NCBI GenBank assembly: GCA_047975215.1
Contig: JBKEDD010000057.1
Coordinates: forward strand, 53,237 to 117,236
Length of the DNA stretch: 64,000 nucleotides
Source: JAGRMG01 sp047975215
GTDB lineage: Bacteria; Pseudomonadota; Alphaproteobacteria; Rhodobacterales; Rhodobacteraceae
Reading direction: 5' to 3'
The position numbers and the translations under genes are program-made. The notes below the pieces were generated by a model, which saw only the letters and a list, made by a program, of their open reading frames with translations, was not told the DNA's origin and searched no databases. Below, one piece after another: positions 54,991 to 63,404 of the stretch. The stretch's first letter is position 1. Each line of letters opens with the position of its first letter.

Positions 54991-56823
54991 ATGACCCATG
55001 CCGACCTTGCCGCCGCCCCGGAAAAGCCGCCCGCCGCCAGGTCGCGCCCGATGACGGGTAACGAGGCCATCGCGCGCGGCGCCTGGGAGGCCGGCGTCAA
55101 AGTGGCCGCGGCCTATCCCGGCACGCCTTCGACCGAGATCATGGAGAACTTGGGCACCTACCCGGCCAGCGATCTGCACGCGCAATGGTCGACCAACGAA
55201 AAGACCGCGCTGGATGTCGCCATCGGCGCTTCGTTCGCGGGGGTGCGCGCGCTTGCCGCGATGAAGCATGTCGGGCTGAACGTGGCCGCCGATGCGCTGA
55301 TGTCGTTTTCCTATATCGGGGTAAACGGCGGGCTGGTGATCGTCGTCGCCGACGACCCCGGCATCCATTCCTCGCAGAACGAACAGGATACGCGCCTGTT
55401 CGCGCGCTTCGCCCAGGTGCCGGTGCTGGAGCCGTCGGACGGGCAGGAAGCACTGGAATTCACGCGCGCCGCATTCGACCTGTCCGAGCGGTTCGACACG
55501 CCGGTCATCGTGCGCTCGACCACGCGGCTTTCGCATACCCGCAGCAACGTCGCGCTGGGCGAGAGGGCCGAACCGGCGCCGCGCCCCTTCGTCGAAATGC
55601 CGGGCAAGAACGTGATGATCCCGGGCCATGCCCGCGGCCGTCACGGCGCGGTGCTGGCGCGCGAAAGCGGACTCGCGAGCGAGTTCGAAACCAGCCCGCT
55701 GAACCGTGTGGAACCGGGCGATGCCAGCGTCGGCATCATCACCATGGGCATCACCTATACCTATGTGAAGGAAGTCATGCCCGGCGCATCGGTGCTCAAG
55801 CTCGGCGCCAGCTATCCGCTGCCGGAAAACCTGATCCGTGATTTCTGCGCCGGGGTCGAGCGGGTGCTGGTCATCGAGGAACTGGAACCCGTGATCGAGA
55901 ACGCGCTGAAGGTCATGGGGCTTGTCGTGGAAGGCAAGGCCTGGTTCCCCCGCGAGGGCGAATTTTCGCCCGAGGTGATCCGCGACGGCCTGGCCAGGGC
56001 GGGGCTGATGGCGCCCCGCAAGGGCAACACCGCCTTCGAATTCCAGCCGATGGTACGCCCGCCGGTGCTGTGTGCGGGATGTCCGCACACCAGTTGCTAC
56101 ATGTCGCTGCGCGCCATGGATGCGCGGGTAGCGGGCGATATCGGCTGCTACACGCTTGCGGTGGTCGAACCGCTCAAGTCCATGGATACCTGCGTGTCGA
56201 TGGGATCGAGCATCGCCAACGCCGTGGGCATGGCAAAGGCCGGCACCGAAACCAAACCCATCGTCGCCACCATCGGCGACAGCACCTTCCTGCATTCCGG
56301 CATCCCGCCGCTGATCGACGCGGTCTACAACAAGGCCAACATCACTGTCTTCCTGCTCGACAACCACATCACCGCCATGACCGGCGGCCAGGACCACCCC
56401 GGCACCGGCAAGACCCTGCGCGGCGACGACACCGCGCGGGTCGATTTCGAACGGCTGGTGCGCTCGCTCGGGGTCGAATGGGTGCGAACGGTGGACAGCT
56501 ACGACATGGCGGCGATGCAGCAGCATCTGCGCGAGGCGATGGAGTTCAAGGGCGTGTCGGTGGTGATCTCGAACCGGCCCTGCGTGCTTGACCCGGTCAA
56601 GATCAAGGGCCCGGCCATGCGGGTCGATGCCGAATCCTGCACCGCGTGCCAGTCCTGCATGAATCTCGGCTGCCCGGCGCTGGTCTGGTCCGACGAATGG
56701 TTCGAGGGCCGCCACAAGGTACGGATCGACGCCAACCTTTGCATCGGTTGCAGTATCTGTGCGCAATTGTGCAATTCGCATTCCATCCTGCCGGCCGACA
56801 AACCGGCGGAGGTGACGGCATGA
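54991..56823 (+). CDS. iorA: Indolepyruvate ferredoxin oxidoreductase, alpha subunit (IorA-like)
   Basis: Thiamine- and [4Fe-4S]-dependent oxidative decarboxylation of aryl-2-oxoacids (indole-, phenyl-pyruvate types) to acyl-CoA. The 610-residue protein has a pyrimidine-binding domain (NEAIARGAWEAGVKVAAAYPGTPS), a thiamine-binding domain (CAGCPHTSCYMSL, TIGDSTFLHSG, DNHITAMTGGQDHPG) and two ferredoxin-type clusters at the C-terminus (CTACQSCMNLGCP and CIGCSICAQLC). Start at 54991; the frame is open upstream. Its stop overlaps the next start (ATGA). Substrate inferred from family, not measured. Confidence 0.93.
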   Translation: MTHADLAAAPEKPPAARSRPMTGNEAIARGAWEAGVKVAAAYPGTPSTEIMENLGTYPASDLHAQWSTNEKTALDVAIGASFAGVRALAAMKHVGLNVAADALMSFSYIGVNGGLVIVVADDPGIHSSQNEQDTRLFARFAQVPVLEPSDGQEALEFTRAAFDLSERFDTPVIVRSTTRLSHTRSNVALGERAEPAPRPFVEMPGKNVMIPGHARGRHGAVLARESGLASEFETSPLNRVEPGDASVGIITMGITYTYVKEVMPGASVLKLGASYPLPENLIRDFCAGVERVLVIEELEPVIENALKVMGLVVEGKAWFPREGEFSPEVIRDGLARAGLMAPRKGNTAFEFQPMVRPPVLCAGCPHTSCYMSLRAMDARVAGDIGCYTLAVVEPLKSMDTCVSMGSSIANAVGMAKAGTETKPIVATIGDSTFLHSGIPPLIDAVYNKANITVFLLDNHITAMTGGQDHPGTGKTLRGDDTARVDFERLVRSLGVEWVRTVDSYDMAAMQQHLREAMEFKGVSVVISNRPCVLDPVKIKGPAMRVDAESCTACQSCMNLGCPALVWSDEWFEGRHKVRIDANLCIGCSICAQLCNSHSILPADKPAEVTA

Positions 56824-57704
56824 CCGGCAAGGCACCCAGGAACGTCCTGATCGTCGGGGTCGGCGGGCAGGGGGTCATCATGGTGTCCAAGGTGCTGGCG
56901 ATCCTCTGCCAGCGCCACGGTCACGAGGTCAAGCAATCCGAGGTACATGGCATGGCCAAGCGCGGCGGGGCCGTGTTCAGCCATGTGCGCTTTGGTGAAA
57001 AGGTCTGGTCGCCGACCATTCCGCATGGCGAGGCCGACATCCTGGTGGCGCTGGAATGGGCCGAGGGGCTGCGCTGGATCAACTACCTGAAACCCGAGGG
57101 CACGTTCATCGCCGATTGCCAGAAGATCGTGCCGCCCTTCGCCTGCCGCAACCGCGGCCGCGGCGCAGAGGCGAGCTATGCGCCCCAGACGCCCGAAGAG
57201 ATCATCGAGCAGGTGCACGCCGGCTATGCCATCGACGCCATGGGCATGGCCGCCAATCTGGGCAACGACAAGGCCGCCAACACGGTGCTGCTGGGGGCGC
57301 TGTCCACGGGGCTCGACTTTCCTGTCGAGGACTGGCTCGACGTGATCCGCCAGATGGTGCCGCCGGCCTCGGTCGAGATCAACGAACGCGCCTTCGTCAT
57401 GGGCCGCGACTGGGCGCTGGCAGGCGCCAAGCGGATCGACGAAACCACCACCGGGCTGCACCGGGCGCGCGATACGGTCCGTCACGGCCCGGTCGCGACC
57501 ACGGTCGAGATCGTCGATGAGTGGTGCAAGGGCTGCGACATCTGCGTCAAGATGTGCCCCGAACGCTGCCTGCGCCTGAACGACCGGCTGATCGCCGAAC
57601 TGGCGCTGCCCGATCTGTGCACGGGCTGCCGGCTGTGCGAATGGCTGTGCCCCGACTTCGCGATCGCCATCACCAACACACCCGTACTGGAGCCCGCCGA
57701 ATGA
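56820..57704 (+). CDS. iorB: IorB-type gamma subunit fused to a 2x[4Fe-4S] ferredoxin domain
   Basis: The 294-residue protein has two parts. Residues 1 to about 200 are the pyruvate:ferredoxin oxidoreductase gamma/IorB domain (NVLIVGVGGQGVIMVSKVLA, SEVHGMAKRGGAVFSHVRFG). Residues about 228-285 are a ferredoxin with eight cysteines in two clusters (CKGCDICVKMCPERC and CTGCRLCEWLCP). Typical IorB has about 200 residues and no ferredoxin. There is no start codon between the parts, so it is one polypeptide. Immediately downstream lie genes of the KorABC type, whose separate delta subunit is such a ferredoxin; the domain may serve as KorD. Both ends show ATGA overlaps. Confidence 0.9.
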   Translation: MTGKAPRNVLIVGVGGQGVIMVSKVLAILCQRHGHEVKQSEVHGMAKRGGAVFSHVRFGEKVWSPTIPHGEADILVALEWAEGLRWINYLKPEGTFIADCQKIVPPFACRNRGRGAEASYAPQTPEEIIEQVHAGYAIDAMGMAANLGNDKAANTVLLGALSTGLDFPVEDWLDVIRQMVPPASVEINERAFVMGRDWALAGAKRIDETTTGLHRARDTVRHGPVATTVEIVDEWCKGCDICVKMCPERCLRLNDRLIAELALPDLCTGCRLCEWLCPDFAIAITNTPVLEPAE

Positions 57705-58840
57705 CCCGACGCCGCAACCTTCAGGGCAACGAGGCCTGCGCGCTCGGCGCGATCCGCGCCGGCTGCCGGTTCTTTGCCGGATACCCGATAACGCCGTCTT
57801 CCGAAGTGGCCGAGGCCATGGCCCGCGAACTGCCCGGCGTCGGCGGCACCTTCATCCAGATGGAGGACGAGATCGCCTCCATGGGCGCGGTGCTGGGTGC
57901 CTCCATGGGCGGCGTCAAGGCAATGACCGCGACCTCGGGGCCCGGATTTTCGCTGAAGCAGGAGAACCTCGGCTATGCCTGCGGCGCCGAGATCCCGTGC
58001 GTCATCGTCAACGTGATGCGCGGCGGACCGTCCACGGGGATGCCGACGCGCCCGTCGCAGGGCGACATCATGCAGACCCGCTGGGGCACGCATGGCGATC
58101 ATCCCATCATCGTGCTGGCGCCCGCCTCGGTCGCCGAAGCCTATAGCGAGACGATCCGCGCCGTGAACCTGTCGGAGACCCTGAGGGTGCCGGTGGTGGT
58201 GCTGCTGGACGAGGTGGTCGGCCATCTGGTCGAAACCGTCGATCTGGACGCCATCCCGGCCGGCACCGAGGTCTGGCGCAAGTTCGCCACCGGCCCGAAG
58301 GACGGGTTCGAACCCTATGCCGTCACCGACGATCTGGTGCCGCCGATGCCGCGCCCGGGCGACGGCTACCGCAGCCATACCACCGGGCTGACGCATGGCC
58401 CCGGCGGGTTTCCGACGCAGGTACCCGACCAGGCGCGCGCCGCGATCCAGCGGCTGTCCGACAAGCTGGTCCTGCATCGCGAGACGATCGAAAGCTACCG
58501 CACCCGCGCGGTGGAGGATGCCGAGGTGCTGATCGTGGCCATCGGCATCACCGCCCGCGCCGCGCAGGCGGCGGTGAAGGATCTGCGCGCCCAGGGTGTC
58601 CGGGCCGGGCTGTTCCGGCCGGTGACGCTGTGGCCGGTCCCCGAACAGGCGCTGCGCGAGGCGGTGGAAAATTCCGGCGCCCGCACGGTGCTGGTGCCGG
58701 AAATGAACCAGGGCCAGATGGCGCTGGAGGTCGAACGCCTTCTGGCCGGGCGTTCGGAGGTTCACCGCCTCAACCGGATCGACGGCGAAGTCATTACCCC
58801 GGCGCAGATCGCGCAGAAGGCAATCGAGGTGCTGGCATGA
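57701..58840 (+). CDS. korA: 2-oxoacid:ferredoxin oxidoreductase, alpha subunit
   Basis: Alpha subunit of a 2-oxoacid:acceptor oxidoreductase (379 residues). Signatures are NEACALGAIRAGCRFFAGYPITPSSE, TFIQMEDEIASMGAVLGASMGG and ATSGPGFSLKQENLGYACG, with a C-terminal domain (VAIGITARAAQAAVKDLRAQG) typical of KorA/VorB. Acts with the adjacent beta and gamma subunits, possibly on 2-oxoglutarate, pyruvate or branched-chain oxoacids. ATGA overlaps on both sides place it in one translationally coupled operon with iorA/iorB. Confidence 0.93.
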   Translation: MTRRRNLQGNEACALGAIRAGCRFFAGYPITPSSEVAEAMARELPGVGGTFIQMEDEIASMGAVLGASMGGVKAMTATSGPGFSLKQENLGYACGAEIPCVIVNVMRGGPSTGMPTRPSQGDIMQTRWGTHGDHPIIVLAPASVAEAYSETIRAVNLSETLRVPVVVLLDEVVGHLVETVDLDAIPAGTEVWRKFATGPKDGFEPYAVTDDLVPPMPRPGDGYRSHTTGLTHGPGGFPTQVPDQARAAIQRLSDKLVLHRETIESYRTRAVEDAEVLIVAIGITARAAQAAVKDLRAQGVRAGLFRPVTLWPVPEQALREAVENSGARTVLVPEMNQGQMALEVERLLAGRSEVHRLNRIDGEVITPAQIAQKAIEVLA

Positions 58841-59706
58841 AGGACACGGGCACGATCGCGGCGAAGGACGCAAGCTCGGCCGCCGATTTCGACATTCGTC
58901 AATATGTGCGTCTGGATCAGATGCCGCATTTCCTGTGTCCGGGTTGCGGCCACGGCATCGCTTTGCGCGCCCTGCTTTGGGCGGTCCACGATCTCGGGCT
59001 TGACAAGGACAAACTGGCGGTGGTGTCGGGCATCGGCTGTTCGGGTCGGCTCAGCGCCTATGTCGATGCCAATTCCTTCCACACCACGCATGGGCGGCCG
59101 CTGGCCTTCGCCACGGGGCTGGCGCTGGCGCGGCCCGACCTGCACGTCATCGTCATCACCGGCGACGGCGACAGCCTTGCGATCGGGGGCAATCACCTGA
59201 TCCATGCCTGCCGGCGCAACCTGAACATGACCTGCATGATGCTCAACAACGAGGTCTACGGCATGACCGGCGGGCAGGTCTCGCCCACCACCAGCGCCGG
59301 ACGGCTGACCACCACCACGCCCGCGGGCAATTCCGAACCTGTATTCGATGCCTGCGCACTGGCCGCCGGGGCGGGGGCGACATTCGTGGGCCGCGAGGTG
59401 ACGATGCAGATCGTCGCGCTGCGCAACCTCCTGCACGAGGCGATCAGCCACAAGGGGTTTTCCTTTGTCGAAGTGATCTCGGATTGTACCGAGATTTTCG
59501 GACGCAAGAATGATCTTGGCTCGTCCCCCGAAATGATCCTGAGCCAGAAAAGCGCCATGCGCCCGTTCGCCTATCGCAACACGGTGGACGAACCGTTCCG
59601 GCCCAACACGATGCCGACCGGCATACTGGCGCGCCATGAACGACCGGAATACGGCGCCGCGTACCGCGAGATGTGCGCCCGCCGTCAGACCGGGAGGGGC
59701 GAATGA
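58837..59706 (+). CDS. korB: 2-oxoacid:ferredoxin oxidoreductase, beta subunit
   Basis: Thiamine diphosphate-binding subunit of 289 residues: PHFLCPGCGHGIALRALLWAV, VSGIGCSGRLSAYVDANSFH and the ThDP/Mg signature ITGDGDSLAIGGNHLIHACRRN, with the MTGGQVSPTTSAG loop. It carries no extra ferredoxin domain. The gene order alpha-beta-gamma and overlapping starts (ATGA) are those of KorABC systems. Confidence 0.94.
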   Translation: MKDTGTIAAKDASSAADFDIRQYVRLDQMPHFLCPGCGHGIALRALLWAVHDLGLDKDKLAVVSGIGCSGRLSAYVDANSFHTTHGRPLAFATGLALARPDLHVIVITGDGDSLAIGGNHLIHACRRNLNMTCMMLNNEVYGMTGGQVSPTTSAGRLTTTTPAGNSEPVFDACALAAGAGATFVGREVTMQIVALRNLLHEAISHKGFSFVEVISDCTEIFGRKNDLGSSPEMILSQKSAMRPFAYRNTVDEPFRPNTMPTGILARHERPEYGAAYREMCARRQTGRGE

Positions 59707-60233
59707 CCGACACTCTGGAAATCCGCTTCAGCGGCAGCGGCGGACAGGGGCTGATCCTGGCCGCGCGCATCCTGGCGGCCGCGCTGGTGGCGCAGGGCCG
59801 CAACGTGGCGCAAAGCCAAAGCTATGAACCGGTCTCGCGCGGCGGGCTTTCCCGGTCAGATCTTGTCGTCAGCGACGGCGAGGCCGACTTCCCGCTGGGC
59901 GGCGGGCTGGATTACCTGCTGGTGCTGGACGGCGCGGCTGCGAACGCGTCTGATGCGCTGCTGGGCGACAATTCTCTGGTGCTGGCCGATGCCGAACTGG
60001 TGCCCGACCCGCCGAAGGGGGCGTTTCGCACCCGTTGCCTGCCGTTCGCGGAAACAGCGCGGCAACTGGGCAACCGGCGGGTGGCCAATATCGTGGCGCT
60101 GGGCGCGCTGGCCGGCAGCGGCCCTATCTGCGACAATGCCGCGCTGGAATCCTGCCTGCGCGACATGGCGCCGGCAAAATATGCCGATCTGAACGTCGAG
60201 GCGTTCCGCGCCGGTCAGCGTCTGGTGGCGTGA
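59703..60233 (+). CDS. korC: 2-oxoacid:ferredoxin oxidoreductase, gamma subunit
   Basis: A 176-residue gamma subunit: EIRFSGSGGQGLILAARILAAAL, VAQSQSYEPVSRGGLSRSDLVVSD and NIVALGALAGSGPICDNAALESCL are family hallmarks. The start at 59703 overlaps the beta stop. It is the last gene of the operon; a maleylacetoacetate isomerase gene converges on it after 12 bases. Confidence 0.92.
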   Translation: MTDTLEIRFSGSGGQGLILAARILAAALVAQGRNVAQSQSYEPVSRGGLSRSDLVVSDGEADFPLGGGLDYLLVLDGAAANASDALLGDNSLVLADAELVPDPPKGAFRTRCLPFAETARQLGNRRVANIVALGALAGSGPICDNAALESCLRDMAPAKYADLNVEAFRAGQRLVA

Positions 60234-60245
60234 CCGGCCGCCCGG

Positions 60246-60887
60246 TCAGTTGCCCGGCCCGACCGCATCGGGATGCGCCGCGGCAAAGGCGGGATGGTCG
60301 GCGCAGGCCGCCTCGACCGACAACAGCCGCGGCAGGTCGTCGATTTCGACCTTCCAGCGGCGGGCGTTGTAGATCTGCGGTATCAGGCAGATATCGGCAA
60401 GACCGGGCCGTTCGCCGGTGCAATAGGGTGATTGCGCGAACCCGCCAAGCATCTGCTCGAACGCTTGCAGCCCCGGCCGGATAAAGCGGCGCATCCAGTC
60501 TCCGGGCATGTCGCCGCGCCCGCCAGCCAGTTCGCCGGCAAACCGGGCCACCGACAGGTTGCACACGGGATGAATGTCGATGGCGATGGCATGGGCCAGC
60601 GCAAGTACCCGCGCGCGCGCGCCGGATTCCCCTGGCAGCAGCTTCAGGCCACGGCTCGATTCGAGATAGTCGAGAATGGCGAGCGACTGGGTCAGGCGCA
60701 AGCCGTCCACCTCAAGAACCGGCACCAACCCCTGCGGGTTGCGGGCAAGGTGTTCGGGCGATTTGTGTTCGCCTTTCGTCAGGTCCACCGGCACCGCGCG
60801 ATACGCTATTCCGGCAAGGTTCAGGCCGATTCTCACCCGGTAGCTGGCCGAGGATCGCCAGTAATCGTAAAGAACCGCCCCGGTCAT
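60246..60887 (-). CDS. maiA: Maleylacetoacetate isomerase
   Basis: Glutathione-dependent cis-trans isomerisation of maleylacetoacetate (or maleylpyruvate) after ring cleavage. The 213-residue zeta-class GST has the active-site motif SSASYRVRIGLNLAGI near the N-terminus, NPQGLVPVLEVDGLRLTQSLAILDYLES and a C-terminal ADICLIPQIYNARRWKV segment. The ATG at 60887, behind GAGGGTG, is preferred over a TTG six codons upstream. It is first in the shared orientation of the aromatic cluster after the MBL gene. Confidence 0.88.
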   Translation of the reverse strand: MTGAVLYDYWRSSASYRVRIGLNLAGIAYRAVPVDLTKGEHKSPEHLARNPQGLVPVLEVDGLRLTQSLAILDYLESSRGLKLLPGESGARARVLALAHAIAIDIHPVCNLSVARFAGELAGGRGDMPGDWMRRFIRPGLQAFEQMLGGFAQSPYCTGERPGLADICLIPQIYNARRWKVEIDDLPRLLSVEAACADHPAFAAAHPDAVGPGN

Positions 60888-60944
60888 CGCATCACCCTCG
60901 GACAAGGCGGGCAGCCGGCACGAGTGCCGGCCGCCCGGCCGGTT

Positions 60945-61487
60945 TCAGACGCCCTTCAGTTCCTTGGAGTGCATCCATTCGGCGTGTTTGGGCGCCTTCT
61001 TGGTCCTGGACCATTCTTCCAGCATATCCCATTTCACGGCATCGAGCCTGGCCAGCATGGCATCTTCCTCCGGGTCCGGGCAGGCCAGTTCGACGCGGTG
61101 CCCGTTGGGATCGAAGAAATAGATCGAATGGAAGATGGAATGGTCGGTCACGCCCAGAACCTCTACGCCGTTCTTTTCGAGATGGTCCCTGAACTGCATC
61201 AGCGTCTCGCGGTCCTTGACCTTGAAGGCGATGTGCTGGGTCCAGACCGGCGTATTCGGGTCGCGGCCCATTTCCGGCTTGGTCGGCAGTTCGAAAAAGG
61301 CCAGCACGTTGCCGTTTCCGGCATCCATGAAGATGTGCATGTAGGGGTCGGGTTCGTGGGTCGAGGGCACATGATCTTCGGCGATGGCAAGCACGAAATC
61401 CATGTTCAGCATCTTGTTGTACCATTCGACCGTCTCTTTCGCGTCCTTGCAGCGATAGGCGACGTGGTGGATCTGTTCGATTTTCAT
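60945..61487 (-). CDS. VOC-family protein (glyoxalase/dioxygenase fold)
   Basis: A 180-residue protein of the vicinal oxygen chelate family. HHVAYRCKDAKETVEWYNKML forms the first beta-alpha-beta module, TQHIAFKVKDRETLMQFRDHLE and SIYFFDPNGHRVELACPDPEE form the second, with possible metal ligands His, His and Glu. It starts inside the stop of the DUF2783 gene. The context suggests a step of aromatic ring degradation, but no specific reaction can be given. Confidence 0.85.
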   Translation of the reverse strand: MKIEQIHHVAYRCKDAKETVEWYNKMLNMDFVLAIAEDHVPSTHEPDPYMHIFMDAGNGNVLAFFELPTKPEMGRDPNTPVWTQHIAFKVKDRETLMQFRDHLEKNGVEVLGVTDHSIFHSIYFFDPNGHRVELACPDPEEDAMLARLDAVKWDMLEEWSRTKKAPKHAEWMHSKELKGV

Positions 61488-61693
61488 TTCTTTTCCTCCT
61501 CGGGTTGCAAAGCGGCGGTGGCGAGCGCCTGCGCCAATACGCTGCGGTCGCCGATATGGTTGGCCAACACCAGGATCAGCCGGGCGTTGAAGGCATCGCT
61601 CGCGGCCTTGTCGAGCGTTTCATGCGCGGCCAGCAGGTCGGCATAGAAATCGTCGGCGTCATCGATGTTGGGGGTCAGGGTAAGGTCGGTCAT
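61484..61693 (-). CDS. DUF2783 domain-containing small protein
   Basis: A 69-residue acidic helical protein: TLTPNIDDADDFYADLLAAH, TLDKAASDAFNARLILVLAN and HIGDRSVLAQALATAAL match DUF2783. The family is found with aromatic monooxygenase genes of this kind, where its role is not known. Its start at 61693 lies within four bases of the monooxygenase stop, and its own stop overlaps the VOC start (ATGA), so it is coupled to both. Confidence 0.82.
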   Translation of the reverse strand: MTDLTLTPNIDDADDFYADLLAAHETLDKAASDAFNARLILVLANHIGDRSVLAQALATAALQPEEEKK

Positions 61694-61697
61694 CGGC

Positions 61698-63308
61698 TCA
61701 CTCCTTGCCGGTGGCGCGGCGGATGGCGGCGCGGAACAGGGAATCGTCATAGCTTGGGCGGCGGGCGGCGACGTGCTGATCGGGGCGGATCAGGTAGACC
61801 GCCGATGTCGCGCCACCCAGATATCGGGCCTTCAACGCCTGCGTCGGATCGTCCTTGGCCGACAGGGCAAGGCGCGTGACCTCTATGCCGTCCTGCTCGA
61901 TCGTGTCCGGGGCATCGGCGTCGATCGTCAGCAACGTGAACCGGCCACCCAGGCGCGGCAAAAGGTAGCCGTCCTGCAACGGAACGTCAGGGCAGGGCGA
62001 TCCGGGCCGCGTGCGCGACGGACCATCAAGCGCATCGGCCGAGTTGAGGGGCGAACCGTCATAGGTGCAGGGCACCGAAAGACGCCCCGAATTCACCAGC
62101 GGGCGGGCGAACTCGTAATGCTCGGACAGGTCCAGAACAGCATCGCGCAGCAGCCGCGACATTGGCGATTTCGGGGTGATGAAATCGGTCGAGCGGGTCG
62201 AGTTAAGGATATTCTCGTCGGCCCCGTGGATGCGTTCGGTATCATAGCTGTCCAGCAGGCTTTCGGGCGCCTTGCCGTCGATCACCAGTTTCAGCTTCCA
62301 GCACAGGTTGTCGGTATCCTGTAGCCCCGAGTTGGCACCGCGCGCACCGAAGGGCGAGACCTGATGTGCCGCGTCGCCGGCGAAAATCACGCGCCCGTGG
62401 CGGAACTGCTCCATCCGGCGGCACTGGAAGGTGTAGATGCTGACCCATTCCAGTTCGAATTCGACATCCTCGCCCAGCATCGCCTTGAGGCGGGGAATGA
62501 CGTTTTCGGGTTTCTTTTCCTTCTCCTTGTCGATGTCCCAGCCAAGTTGCAGGTCGATCCGCCAGACGCCATCGGGCTGCTTGTGCAGGAGCGCCGACTG
62601 ACCGCGGTTGAAGGGCGGGTCGAACCAGAACCAGCGTTCGGTGGGAAAATCGGCTTCCATGACGACATCGGCGATCAGGAAGTTGTCCTCGAACACGCGG
62701 CCGACGAAATCCTTGCCCATCATCGCGCGCAAGCTGGAATTGGCGCCATCGCAGGCGATCAGCCAGTCGGTTTCAAGGTTGTAGCTGCCCTCGGGCGTGT
62801 CGATCTCGATCGTCACGTGATCGTCGTGGGTGCCCACGGCCGATACCTTGTTGCGCCCGCGAATTTCGATCGGCGCGCCTTGCTGCTGCAACTCGCGCAC
62901 CCGGTTCACCAGGTATTCCTCGAAATAGTATTGCTGGAGATTGATGAAGGCCGGGCGCTGGTGGCCCTCTTCCGGCAGCAGGTTGAAATCGTAAACCTCG
63001 CGGTCGTCGAAGAACACCCGGCCCTGGTTCCAGACCACGCCCTTGTCGACCATCGCCTGCCCGCAGCCGAGCCGGTCCAGGATTTCCAGCGGCCGCTTGG
63101 CAAAACAGATGGCGCGGCTGCCGAAACTGACCTTGTCGTTGTCGTCCAGCACCACGACCTCGACCCCCTGCTGCGCCAGATCGATGGCCGCCCCCAGGCC
63201 GACCGGGCCGGCACCGACCACGACCACCTTGCGGCGCACCGGCGCGGCCTCGTCCTGATCGGGGCTGTGGTCATAGGGATAGATCGGGGTTTCAAAAATC
63301 TTGTTCAT
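61698..63308 (-). CDS. FAD-dependent aromatic monooxygenase (MhpA/PHBH-like)
   Basis: A flavin monooxygenase of 536 residues that would hydroxylate an aromatic acid using NAD(P)H and oxygen. FAD-binding motifs are VVVVGAGPVGLGAAIDLAQQGVEV, LIACDGANSSLRAMMG and VIFAGDAAHQVSPFGARGANSGLQD. The C-terminal 120 residues carry the thioredoxin-like PHBH extension seen in MhpA-type enzymes (LPRLGGRFTLLTIDADAP). Neighbours (maiA, VOC, DUF2783, MBL hydrolase) suggest hydroxylation toward homogentisate or gentisate, e.g. of hydroxyphenylacetate or hydroxybenzoate. The exact substrate is inferred only. Confidence 0.87.
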   Translation of the reverse strand: MNKIFETPIYPYDHSPDQDEAAPVRRKVVVVGAGPVGLGAAIDLAQQGVEVVVLDDNDKVSFGSRAICFAKRPLEILDRLGCGQAMVDKGVVWNQGRVFFDDREVYDFNLLPEEGHQRPAFINLQQYYFEEYLVNRVRELQQQGAPIEIRGRNKVSAVGTHDDHVTIEIDTPEGSYNLETDWLIACDGANSSLRAMMGKDFVGRVFEDNFLIADVVMEADFPTERWFWFDPPFNRGQSALLHKQPDGVWRIDLQLGWDIDKEKEKKPENVIPRLKAMLGEDVEFELEWVSIYTFQCRRMEQFRHGRVIFAGDAAHQVSPFGARGANSGLQDTDNLCWKLKLVIDGKAPESLLDSYDTERIHGADENILNSTRSTDFITPKSPMSRLLRDAVLDLSEHYEFARPLVNSGRLSVPCTYDGSPLNSADALDGPSRTRPGSPCPDVPLQDGYLLPRLGGRFTLLTIDADAPDTIEQDGIEVTRLALSAKDDPTQALKARYLGGATSAVYLIRPDQHVAARRPSYDDSLFRAAIRRATGKE

Positions 63309-63404
63309 TCGTGTTCCTTCCGTGATCGGCCGAGAACCCGCCTGCCCGGCCGGCCCCGTTCGCGGCTGCGAAATCCCCGGGGCGACCGGCGGGCGCGGTC
63401 AAGT

